64,000 nt of DNA from Pseudomonas chlororaphis (GTDB lineage Bacteria > Pseudomonadota > Gammaproteobacteria > Pseudomonadales > Pseudomonadaceae): the NCBI RefSeq assembly GCF_003731765.1, contig NZ_MOAL01000002.1:682001-746000 (forward strand), read 5' to 3'. The notes beneath the pieces were generated by a model. It had not been told where the DNA came from. It made no database searches and saw only the letters and a program-made list of their open reading frames with translations. Shown here in pieces: positions 8,988-16,774 of this stretch. Numbering within the stretch: the stretch's first letter is position 1; every line of letters starts with the position of its first letter. A program made the position numbers and the translations under genes.

Positions 8988-9047
8988 AATTGAATCGATT
9001 CAATTCGTTGAAATACACTCAACCACCATCAACTCAATCGATTCAAT
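8988..9047. promoter_or_regulatory. Operator region of benE: 18-bp palindrome plus direct repeat
   Basis: AATTGAATCGATTCAATT at 8988-9005 is a perfect 18-bp palindrome. Its 12-base core AATCGATTCAAT recurs at 9036-9047 in direct orientation, exactly 43 bp (about four helical turns) away and 32 bp before the benE ATG. MocR regulators such as PdxR commonly need two same-face sites, so this is very probably the MocR target. The surrounding 8770-9078 gap is otherwise AT-rich promoter sequence with no gene. Confidence 0.65.
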
Positions 9048-9078
9048 CCCACTCCCACTCCACGCCAGTCGAGATGCC

Positions 9079-10281
9079 ATGCACAGTCTCAGAAAGGACC
9101 TGTCCCTCTCCGCCGTGATCGCCGGCCTGATCGCCGTGATCATTTCCTACGCCGGCCCCCTGATCATAGTGTTCCAGGCCGCCCGCGAAGCCCACTTGCC
9201 CAGCGACCAGGTGTCGTCCTGGATCTGGGCCATCTCCATCGGCAGCGGCCTCACTGGCCTGCTGCTCAGTTGGCGCTTGAAGGTGCCGGTGATCACCGCC
9301 TGGTCCACGCCCGGTGCGGCGCTGCTGGTGTCGATGCTGCCAACGGTGTCGCTGCCCCAGGCCATCGGCGCCTACATGGTCGCCTCGTTGATCATTGCCG
9401 TGGTCGGGCTTTCCGGGGCTTTCGACAAGCTGATGAGCCGCCTGCCCAAGGCCATTGCCGCCGCCATGCTGGCGGGCATTCTGTTCCGCTTCGGCGCTGG
9501 GCTTTTTACCTCGGTGACCCTGCAACCGGCCCTGGTGCTGGCCATGATTGCCGCCTACTTGCTGGGCAAGCGCCTGTCACCGCGCTACGCGATTCTCGCG
9601 GTGCTGCTGGTGGGCTGTGCAGTGGCCGCCGGCCTAGGTGAATTCAACGGTGGCTCCATCACCCTGGCAGTGGCCCAACCGATCTTCATGGCCCCCGAGT
9701 GGAACTGGCACGCGATCATCAACATCGGCCTGCCCCTGGCCCTGGTGACCCTCACCGGGCAATACGTCCCGGGCATGGCGGTGATGCGCAGCGCCGGCTA
9801 CACCACCCCGGCGCGCTCCATCGTGTCCTGGACGGCCATGACGTCAGTGCTGCTGGCACCCTTCGGCTCCCACGGCATCAACCTCGCGGCCATCACCGCC
9901 GCCATCTGCACCGGCCGCGAAGCCCATGAAGATAAGGACAAGCGCTACATCGCCGGGATCGCCTGCGGGCTGTTTTACCTCCTCATGGGGGTGTTTGGCG
10001 CGACCCTGGCGTCGGTGTTCGCCGCCCTGCCCAAGGAGCTGATTGCCGCCTTGGCCGGCCTCGCCCTGTTCGGCGCCATCAGCGCTGGCCTGAGTGGTGC
10101 CATGGCTGACGAAAAACAACGGGAAGCGGCCCTGATCACCTTTCTGGTGACCGCCTCCGGCATGAGTTTCCTCGGCCTGGCGGCGGCGTTCTGGGGCTTG
10201 ATCTTCGGCCTGGTGGCCCACGGCGTGCTCACCTACACCCGGGACAAGTCCGTGCTGGGCGCGGCGCAAAACCCGCGCTGA
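9079..10281 (+). CDS. BenE/YdcO family transporter (benzoate/H+ symporter family)
   Basis: 400 residues and about 12 hydrophobic segments, for example LSAVIAGLIAVIISYAGPLIIVFQAA and VPVITAWSTPGAALLV. The TPGAALL region and GTAxxLxSxFxA-like segments (GATLASVFAALPKELIAALAGLALFGAI) are typical of the BenE/NCS2-related family. Members import benzoate or other, often unknown, substrates with protons across the inner membrane. No benzoate catabolic genes are nearby. With only a MocR regulator as neighbour, the substrate could be a different compound such as an amino-acid or vitamin precursor. Confidence 0.85.
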   Translation: MHSLRKDLSLSAVIAGLIAVIISYAGPLIIVFQAAREAHLPSDQVSSWIWAISIGSGLTGLLLSWRLKVPVITAWSTPGAALLVSMLPTVSLPQAIGAYMVASLIIAVVGLSGAFDKLMSRLPKAIAAAMLAGILFRFGAGLFTSVTLQPALVLAMIAAYLLGKRLSPRYAILAVLLVGCAVAAGLGEFNGGSITLAVAQPIFMAPEWNWHAIINIGLPLALVTLTGQYVPGMAVMRSAGYTTPARSIVSWTAMTSVLLAPFGSHGINLAAITAAICTGREAHEDKDKRYIAGIACGLFYLLMGVFGATLASVFAALPKELIAALAGLALFGAISAGLSGAMADEKQREAALITFLVTASGMSFLGLAAAFWGLIFGLVAHGVLTYTRDKSVLGAAQNPR

Positions 10282-10494
10282 ATCAGGTGGCGCCATCGCC
10301 ACTGTTACCAAATTCGAAATGCTTCATGTCAAGAAAAGCGCTTTCTCTCCACGAGACGGCGCTTTATCCTTCCCGTCCCAAAGCAGAACCGTTTCACCTT
10401 CTCTTGTAAATCAGCCGTTTGCCGTGGTGCTTCGCCCCGCCGCATGCCGCCTGATGCCAGCCCATTCCTAGAAAAAGACTGCCATTTCATCCTT

Positions 10495-11868
10495 ATGCCT
10501 GACGTCCCTACTTTTAAAGACAGCGCTGTCTCACACCCCAATGCCCGTCACAAAGCCCTGGCTCTGCTCAGCGCCCTGGGGTTTGCCAGCTGCGCTCACG
10601 CGGCACCCGCCTTCGACAGCGACTCGCCCTGGATGCTCGGCGACTGGAACGGCACGCGCACAGACCTGGCTCGCCAGGGCTACGACTTCAAGATGGACTA
10701 CGTCGGCGAAGTGGGCGCCAACCTGCACGGTGGCTACGACCATGACCGCGCTGCCCGCTACAGCGATCAGTTCGCCTTCGGCAGTCACCTGGACCTGGAG
10801 AAGATCCTTGGCTGGAGCGACGCCGAGTTTCAACTGACCATCACCGAACGTAGCGGCAACAACATCAGTAACGACCGCATCAACGACCCTCGGGTCGGCG
10901 GCTTTACCTCGGCCCAGGAAGTCTGGGGCCGCGGCCAGACCTGGCGCCTGACGCAAATGTGGTACCAGCAGAAATTCTTCGACCAGAAGCTCGACATCAA
11001 GGCCGGCCGCTTCGGCCAGGGCGAAGACTTCAACAGCTTTCCCTGCGACTTCCAGAACCTGGCGTTTTGCGGCTCCCAGGTGGGCAACTGGGCCGGCAGC
11101 GTCTGGTACAACTGGCCGGTCAGCCAATGGGCACTGCGGGTCAAATATCACCTGACCCCGGGGCTCTATGCCCAGGTCGGCGCCTACGAGCAGAACCCGT
11201 CCAACCTGGACCGCGGCAACGGCTTCAAGCTCAGCGGCAGCGGCACCCAAGGCACCCTGCTGCCAGTAGAACTGGTGTGGACGCCCAAGCTCGGCGGGCT
11301 GCCGGGCGAATACCGCGCCGGCTATTACTACAGCAGCGCCAAGGCCAGCGACGTCTATAAAGACGGCAACGGCCAGCCAGCGGCCCTGAGCGGCGACGCC
11401 TACCGCAGCAGCTCGAGCAAGCACGGCCTGTGGCTGGGCGCGCAACAGCAGGTCACCAGCCTGGCCAGCGACCATTCCCGGGGCTTGAGTGTGTTCGCCA
11501 ACGTGACGATGCACGACAAGAAGACCAACGCCATCGACAACTACGTCCAGGCCGGCCTGGTCTACAAGGGGCCGTTCGACGCCCGGGCAAAAGACGATAT
11601 CGGCTTTGCCGTGGCCCGGGTCCACGTCAACCCGGCGTACCGCAAGAACGCCGAGGCGACGAACCAGGCCAACGTGGTCTTCGACTACGACAACCCGGCC
11701 TACCTGCCTGTGCAAGACACCGAATACAGCGCCGAGCTGAACTACGGCGTGCACCTGAGCAACTGGCTGACCGTGCGCCCCAACCTGCAGTACATCCGCC
11801 ATCCGGGCGGTGTCGACCGGGTCGATGACGCACTGATCGGCGGGATCAAGATCCAGAGTTCGTTCTGA
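10495..11868 (+). CDS. oprB: OprB-family carbohydrate-selective porin
   Basis: 457 residues from the ATG at 10495; an in-frame ATG at 10444 would place 17 extra residues before the signal. The signal peptide HKALALLSALGFASCAHA is followed by SPWMLGDWNGTRTDLARQGYDFKMDYVGE, the OprB N-terminal signature. The C-terminus, IKIQSSF, ends in Phe as required for barrel insertion. OprB porins admit glucose and similar sugars through the outer membrane. The next gene is the membrane glucose dehydrogenase, so the pair serves periplasmic glucose oxidation. The leader between 10282 and 10494 shows only a loose AAAGCGC/GCGCTTT dyad. Confidence 0.88.
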   Translation: MPDVPTFKDSAVSHPNARHKALALLSALGFASCAHAAPAFDSDSPWMLGDWNGTRTDLARQGYDFKMDYVGEVGANLHGGYDHDRAARYSDQFAFGSHLDLEKILGWSDAEFQLTITERSGNNISNDRINDPRVGGFTSAQEVWGRGQTWRLTQMWYQQKFFDQKLDIKAGRFGQGEDFNSFPCDFQNLAFCGSQVGNWAGSVWYNWPVSQWALRVKYHLTPGLYAQVGAYEQNPSNLDRGNGFKLSGSGTQGTLLPVELVWTPKLGGLPGEYRAGYYYSSAKASDVYKDGNGQPAALSGDAYRSSSSKHGLWLGAQQQVTSLASDHSRGLSVFANVTMHDKKTNAIDNYVQAGLVYKGPFDARAKDDIGFAVARVHVNPAYRKNAEATNQANVVFDYDNPAYLPVQDTEYSAELNYGVHLSNWLTVRPNLQYIRHPGGVDRVDDALIGGIKIQSSF

Positions 11869-11975
11869 TCCACCTCGCTGCGCCGAACACTTTTTTGCTG
11901 AACCATGCCCGCGCCTGAACGTCATCTACAGTGAACAAGCGCGGGAACACTCTTAACGTCACGGAGAACCACACT

Positions 11976-14396
11976 ATGAGCACTGAGGGTGCTTCAAGTC
12001 CTAGCCGCCTGCTGCCGAATCTGCTCGGCATCCTGCTGCTGCTAATGGGCCTGGCCTTGCTGGCCGGGGGGATCAAGCTGAGCATGCTCGGCGGCTCGCT
12101 GTACTACCTGCTGGCCGGCCTCGGCCTGATCGTCACCGGCATATTGCTGCTGGCGGGGCGCAGTGCCGCGCTGGGCCTGTACGGGGTGGTGCTGTTCGCC
12201 AGCTCGGTCTGGGCACTGTGGGAAGTCGGCCTGGATTGGTGGCAACTGGTGCCGCGCCTGTCGCTGTTCTTCGTCTTGGGCGTGGTCCTGCTGCTGCCCT
12301 GGTTCCGCCGTCCGCTGCTGCGCAACGGCCCGGCGCCCCTGGGCACTGCGGTACTGAGTGTGGCCGTGATCCTCGCCGGCGGCTCGGCCATCGGCAGCCA
12401 GTTCACCCACCCGGGAGAAATCTCCGGCGAACTGGGCCGCGACACCAGTGACCTGGCCAGCACCGCACCGGCCATGCCCGAAGGCGATTGGCAGGCGTAC
12501 GGCCGCACCGAGTTCGGTGACCGTTATTCGCCGCTGAAGCAGATTACCCCGGCCAATGCCGGCCAGTTGCAGGAAGCCTGGCGCATCCGCACCGGCGACA
12601 TGCCGACCGCCAAGGACCCGGTGGAGATCACCAACCAGAACACCCCGCTGAAGGTCAACGGCATGCTCTATGCCTGCACCGCCCACAGCAAGGTGCTGGC
12701 ACTGGACCCGGACACCGGCAAGGAAATCTGGCGCTTCGACCCGCAGATCCAGGGCCCCAACGGTGATGACTTCCGTGGCTGGGCGCACATGACCTGCCGT
12801 GGCGTGTCGTACTACGACGAAGCCAACTTCACCAAGGCCGACGCCATCAGCACCCCGGCCACCCTGTCGGACGCTGGCAAGGCGATTGCCGCCAGTTGCC
12901 CGCGTCGCCTGTTCCTGCCGACCGCCGATGCGCGCCTGATCGCCATCAATGCCGACACCGGCAAGGTCTGTGAAGACTTCGGCACCAAAGGCGCCGTGGA
13001 CCTCAAGGCCGGCATCGGCCCGTTCACCCCGGGCGGCTACTACTCCACCTCGCCTACCGCCATCACTCGCAACCTGGTGATCATCGGCGGCCACGTGACC
13101 GACAACGAGTCGACCAACGAGCCTTCCGGCGTGATCCGCGCGTTCGACGTGCATGACGGGCACCTGGTGTGGAACTGGGACGCCGGCAACCCCGACGAAA
13201 CCACCCCGCTGCCGGCAGGCCGCACCTACACCCGCAACTCGCCGAACATGTGGTCCCTGGCCAGCGTCGACGAGAAGCTGGGCATGATCTACCTGCCCCT
13301 GGGCAACCAGATGCCGGACCAATGGGGCGGCAACCGCAGCCCGGGCGCCGAGAAGTTCAGCGCCGGCACCGTGGCCCTGGACCTCGACACCGGCAAGCTG
13401 CGCTGGAACTACCAGTTCACCCACCACGACTTGTGGGACATGGACGTGGGCAGCCAACCGACCCTGCTGGACATGAAGACCGCGGACGGCGTCAAGCCAG
13501 CACTGATCCAGCCGACCAAGCAAGGCAGCCTGTATGTGCTGGACCGTCGCGACGGTAAGCCAATCGTACCCATCCAGGAAGTACCGGCCCCTACCGGCGC
13601 CGTCGAAGGTGACCACACCGCGCCGACCCAGGCCCGTTCCGACCTGAACCTGCTGCCACCGCCGCTGGAAGAGAAAGGCATGTGGGGCGCCACGCCATTT
13701 GACCAGATGCTGTGCCGCATCCAGTTCAAGGAACTGCGTTACGAAGGCCAGTACACCCCACCATCGATCCAGGGCAGCCTGGTCTATCCGGGTAACGTCG
13801 GCGTGTTCAACTGGGGCAGCGTCTCGGTGGACCCGGTCCGCCAACTGCTGTTCACCAGCCCGAACTACATGGCCTTCGTGTCCAAGCTGGTGCCGCGTGC
13901 CGAAGTGGCCGCCGACAGCAAGCGCGAAAGCGAAACCTCGGGCGTGCAACCTAACGCCGGCGCACCTTACGCAGTGATCATGCACCCGTTCATGTCGCCG
14001 TTCGGCGTGCCCTGCCAGGCTCCGGCCTGGGGCTATGTGGCCGGTGTCGACCTAACCACCGCCAAGGTGGTGTGGAAACACAAGAACGGCACCAGCCGCG
14101 ACAGCTCGCCAGTGCCGATCGGCCTGCCTATCGGCGTACCGAGCATGGGCGGCTCCATGGTCACCGCCGGGGGCGTCGGCTTCCTCAGCGGCACCCTGGA
14201 CCAGTACATCCGTGCCTATGACGTGAAGAACGGCAAGGAACTGTGGAAGTCCCGCCTGCCAGCCGGCGGCCAAGCCACGCCGATGAGCTACACCGGCAAG
14301 GATGGCCAGCAGTACGTACTGGTGGTCGTGGGCGGCCACGGCTCGCTGGGCACCAAAATGGGCGACTACGTGATTGCCTACAAACTGCCGAAATAA
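11976..14396 (+). CDS. gcd: Membrane-bound PQQ-dependent glucose dehydrogenase
   Basis: 806 residues from the ATG at 11976, preceded by ACGGAGAACC as ribosome site; an upstream in-frame ATG at 11931 is less likely. About five transmembrane helices (residues about 10-140) anchor the protein and pass electrons to ubiquinone. The periplasmic eight-bladed quinoprotein propeller follows, beginning GDWQAYGRTEFGDRYSPLKQI. It includes FTHHDLWDMDVGSQPTLLDM and ends SYTGKDGQQYVLVVVGGHG. The enzyme oxidises glucose to gluconolactone in the periplasm, the main glucose route in pseudomonads and the basis of gluconic-acid phosphate solubilisation. It follows oprB by about 100 bp and ends in a strong terminator. 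Confidence 0.95.
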   Translation: MSTEGASSPSRLLPNLLGILLLLMGLALLAGGIKLSMLGGSLYYLLAGLGLIVTGILLLAGRSAALGLYGVVLFASSVWALWEVGLDWWQLVPRLSLFFVLGVVLLLPWFRRPLLRNGPAPLGTAVLSVAVILAGGSAIGSQFTHPGEISGELGRDTSDLASTAPAMPEGDWQAYGRTEFGDRYSPLKQITPANAGQLQEAWRIRTGDMPTAKDPVEITNQNTPLKVNGMLYACTAHSKVLALDPDTGKEIWRFDPQIQGPNGDDFRGWAHMTCRGVSYYDEANFTKADAISTPATLSDAGKAIAASCPRRLFLPTADARLIAINADTGKVCEDFGTKGAVDLKAGIGPFTPGGYYSTSPTAITRNLVIIGGHVTDNESTNEPSGVIRAFDVHDGHLVWNWDAGNPDETTPLPAGRTYTRNSPNMWSLASVDEKLGMIYLPLGNQMPDQWGGNRSPGAEKFSAGTVALDLDTGKLRWNYQFTHHDLWDMDVGSQPTLLDMKTADGVKPALIQPTKQGSLYVLDRRDGKPIVPIQEVPAPTGAVEGDHTAPTQARSDLNLLPPPLEEKGMWGATPFDQMLCRIQFKELRYEGQYTPPSIQGSLVYPGNVGVFNWGSVSVDPVRQLLFTSPNYMAFVSKLVPRAEVAADSKRESETSGVQPNAGAPYAVIMHPFMSPFGVPCQAPAWGYVAGVDLTTAKVVWKHKNGTSRDSSPVPIGLPIGVPSMGGSMVTAGGVGFLSGTLDQYIRAYDVKNGKELWKSRLPAGGQATPMSYTGKDGQQYVLVVVGGHGSLGTKMGDYVIAYKLPK

Positions 14397-14419
14397 GCGC
14401 CAACGGCCGTGTTGAAACA

Positions 14420-14450
14420 GGCGGCTACCTTCGGGTAGCCGCCTTTTTTT
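14420..14450 (+). terminator. Rho-independent terminator of gcd
   Basis: GGCGGCTACC and GGTAGCCGCC form a perfect 10-bp stem closed by a TTCG tetraloop, followed by seven T. Placed 24 bp after the gcd stop. Confidence 0.95.
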
Positions 14451-14642
14451 GTGCCTCGTTCAAGCCGCTAACCAAGGCTCGTTTAACTGTTTCAGGCTTT
14501 TTCAGGCTACGGAATGACTTTTGGCATCGTTTCTGCGTCGAAGCCAAATATGACCATTTTGTGACAGTTTGATGAATGCTCCTGCCCCACACCGCATTCA
14601 TCCAGTGCAGCCCTTGCTCCAGCCGCCCATGAAGGTGCATCC

Positions 14643-15005
14643 ATGAAAAACAGAGCCACCGTGATCTGCGCGCAAGATGGGAACATTCTTCTGGTGCGCA
14701 AGGACAAGCGCAAATGGGCCCTGCCCGGCGGCAAGGTCGAACCCGGCGAGTCGCCCGCCGAAGCCGCTGCCCGCGAACTGAGCGAAGAGACCGGGCTCGA
14801 TGTCCAGGAACTGCTGTACCTGCTGCAATTCAGCAGCGGCAACGTGGTGCATCACGTGTTCGAGGCCTCGGTCAGCAACCCCCAGGATGCGCGCCCGCAA
14901 AACGAGATCGCCGCCATCCAGTGGCGCCCGTATGCCGTGGCCAGCGAGGTGGATGCAAAACCCGCCACCCGGACCATCATCAGTTCGTTTTTGCGGCGCC
15001 TGTAA
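14643..15005 (+). CDS. Small Nudix hydrolase
   Basis: 120 residues, close to a minimal Nudix domain. The Nudix box is complete: [25 protein letters not shown] fits Gx5Ex7REUxEExGU, with the metal-binding REx2EE glutamates present. Nudix enzymes cleave nucleoside diphosphates linked to another moiety. The short sequence after the box ([10 protein letters not shown]) does not identify the substrate. The gene stands alone between the gcd terminator and a group of small unknown genes. Confidence 0.88.
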   Translation: MKNRATVICAQDGNILLVRKDKRKWALPGGKVEPGESPAEAAARELSEETGLDVQELLYLLQFSSGNVVHHVFEASVSNPQDARPQNEIAAIQWRPYAVASEVDAKPATRTIISSFLRRL

Positions 15006-15211
15006 CCCCCTCAGCCCACGCCACCGTGAATACAGACTTTTCCTACCCCTCGTAGCGGACGCCACAGCTTGTTCCTCCGAGCGCCCCTGAGTATGGTTTG
15101 GCCTGTCACCGCCCCTTCATTGGCAGACGCGCGCCCCCTCTCTGTTTCCAGCCCGGCGCACCCCGCGCCGCTTTGTGGCCCCTCCCATCACGACGAGCCG
15201 GCATCTACACC

Positions 15212-15514
15212 ATGACAACCCACCCAGGTGATCGCGCACCTGCCGAGCAGCGCTATATGTCCCTCACCAGTAACGACTGCAACATCCCTGCCTTGCTGAT
15301 CGACACCCAGGTCCCGCTGGATGTTCTGCATGAAGCAGCTGCCCACCGCATCCGCGCTGCCGCCCAGTTGCTGGAAAACATCGCCAGCCACGACGACCTC
15401 CACAACAACCCCGCGTTGCTCCAGGATTTCGCCCAGTTGTGCGTCATCCCCCTGCGCGACGGTTGCGACCTGCTGGATGTGCTGGGGCGGCGCCTGCAGG
15501 AAAAGATCCTCTGA
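15212..15514 (+). CDS. Small hypothetical protein, Pseudomonas type
   Basis: 100 residues from the ATG at 15212 (ATG at 15257 is an alternative; the frame is open further upstream without a likely start). Two helices dominate: LDVLHEAAAHRIRAAAQLLENIA and QDFAQLCVIPLRDGCDLLDVLGRRL. The plan, a short polar N-terminus, a conserved VPL..L.EA start and a helix of Ala/Leu repeats, recalls small Pseudomonas-restricted domains such as DUF3077 or DUF6124, but I cannot assign it firmly. It opens a run of four small same-strand genes. Confidence 0.55.
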   Translation: MTTHPGDRAPAEQRYMSLTSNDCNIPALLIDTQVPLDVLHEAAAHRIRAAAQLLENIASHDDLHNNPALLQDFAQLCVIPLRDGCDLLDVLGRRLQEKIL

Positions 15515-15582
15515 GCGCAGAAACGGGCTGGGAAGCCTCGACGAAATAGGGCAGCATCGGCCGCCACCACCGGAGAGGCATC

Positions 15583-16014
15583 ATGCACAGGGACGACGCG
15601 GACAAGGGTTTTGAGCAGTTGGAACACTGGCTGGGCGACTCGCCAGAGGCCCCCTGGAATGAATACATCACCGAGCACGTCGCCAAAGGCGTGCTGCACC
15701 AGTTCTCCCCCATAGCGTGGCAGCAGCTCGCCGATGTGCTGCTGAGCAAACCCGAATACTGGCAACAACGCTGTGCGACCGCCCTTGGGGAAGCCCCCAC
15801 GGCACCTTGCATCGCCCTGCTGAAACGCCTGCTGGCGCAATCCCCCTACCTGGATGTTCGGGTCCTGGCGATCTACCACCTCGACTGGTGCGAGACGCCC
15901 ATCGAGCAGCAGTACCGTTCGTGCATCCAGGAGGTCATCGCCCGCCTGCCCGCTGCAGAGGTCGAGCCTGAACTGACACGCCTGCTGGCCAAAGCCGAAG
16001 CCGGCGCCCACTGA
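15583..16014 (+). CDS. Hypothetical protein, immunity-protein-like
   Basis: 143 residues, acidic, no signal or membrane segment. Helical pairs such as SPIAWQQLADVLLSKPEYWQQRCATALGE and APCIALLKRLLAQSPYLDVRVLAIYHLDW suggest HEAT-like repeats. Size, acidity and composition resemble immunity proteins that protect against contact-dependent or Rhs-type toxins. It is followed 32 bp later by a second gene of similar flavour, but no toxin gene is adjacent. Function unproven. Confidence 0.6.
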   Translation: MHRDDADKGFEQLEHWLGDSPEAPWNEYITEHVAKGVLHQFSPIAWQQLADVLLSKPEYWQQRCATALGEAPTAPCIALLKRLLAQSPYLDVRVLAIYHLDWCETPIEQQYRSCIQEVIARLPAAEVEPELTRLLAKAEAGAH

Positions 16015-16046
16015 ATGCCTGCCCGGCCGATACCAAGGAACTCCCC

Positions 16047-16352
16047 TTGTTCGACTTGAACCTGCTCACGGGAAACATCCGCTTCGATGACCTCTCGCAC
16101 CTGACCGATCAGCCCCTGGCCCGCCAACTCGACGCACTCAAGGAAGACCTGCTGCAGGTCGAATACCCAGGGCAACTGCTGTTGGACGTGGGCTGGTACC
16201 CCGAATTCGATAAAGACGGGGCCTTTCGAGTGCTGGTGATCAAGGACCAGGACTGGCAGCAGCCGCTGTCGAGCCAACAGGCCCGGAGCCTGGCAGCGTT
16301 GCGCGAACGCCTGGTTCAGGCCCAGGACCTGCTGAGCACGTTATGTCCGTAG
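16047..16352 (+). CDS. Hypothetical protein, immunity-protein-like, TTG start
   Basis: 101 residues. It begins with TTG, supported by AAGGAA six bases upstream. The N-terminal FDLNLLTGNIRFDDLSHLTDQPLARQLDALKEDLLQVEYP is followed by LLLDVGWYPEFDKDGAFRVLVIKDQDWQQP, an alpha/beta pattern often seen in small immunity proteins of polymorphic toxin systems. It is 32 bp behind the previous gene and probably cotranscribed. No toxin is present within the window, so it may be an orphan immunity gene. I do not recognise the family by name. Confidence 0.6.
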   Translation: MFDLNLLTGNIRFDDLSHLTDQPLARQLDALKEDLLQVEYPGQLLLDVGWYPEFDKDGAFRVLVIKDQDWQQPLSSQQARSLAALRERLVQAQDLLSTLCP

Positions 16353-16428
16353 CAATGATCGAGCGCCGCCTAACACCATCGTTCCCGATGGCCGCTTCCT
16401 TCCGTCTTCATCCACCGACAGGATCGCC

Positions 16429-16764
16429 ATGAGCACTGAAAAACCGGCTTCATCCACCCCAGTCCCCGTCTTGCTGGAGGCCAACCAACAGATCGTGCTG
16501 CCGGGGCCGGTGGCCCTGGAGGCGTTGCGTGAGATCGAATACATACTGATTTCGCTGCGCAAGATTTCAGATCATGCCCTCTTCAACCCCGAGTTCGATT
16601 TCGATGCCGCCACGGCCGGTTTCGTGGTCGATGGCCAGGTGCGAAACCGCCTGGCCAAAGTGCGCAAGCTGCTGTCCGAACGTTTTGACAATAGCCTGGG
16701 GGCCGATGACATGGGCGATATCGAGCGCTATGTAGAAGACCTCACGTTCTGGAAACCGGCCTGA
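16429..16764 (+). CDS. Small hypothetical protein
   Basis: 111 residues, cytoplasmic, no cysteines. Central part ALEALREIEYILISLRKISDHALFNPEFDFDAATAGFVVDG, then a basic helix VRNRLAKVRKLLSERFDN and an acidic end GDIERYVEDLTFWKP. I recognise no family. It is the last gene of the small-gene run and converges with the GGDEF-EAL gene, with only 10 bp between the two stops. Confidence 0.55.
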   Translation: MSTEKPASSTPVPVLLEANQQIVLPGPVALEALREIEYILISLRKISDHALFNPEFDFDAATAGFVVDGQVRNRLAKVRKLLSERFDNSLGADDMGDIERYVEDLTFWKPA

Positions 16765-16774
16765 GCACAGGGGC

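Noticed and set aside
12042..13985. Long open frame on the minus strand inside gcd
   Set aside because: It lies entirely antisense to gcd, has no known motif, and long antisense frames are common at this GC content.
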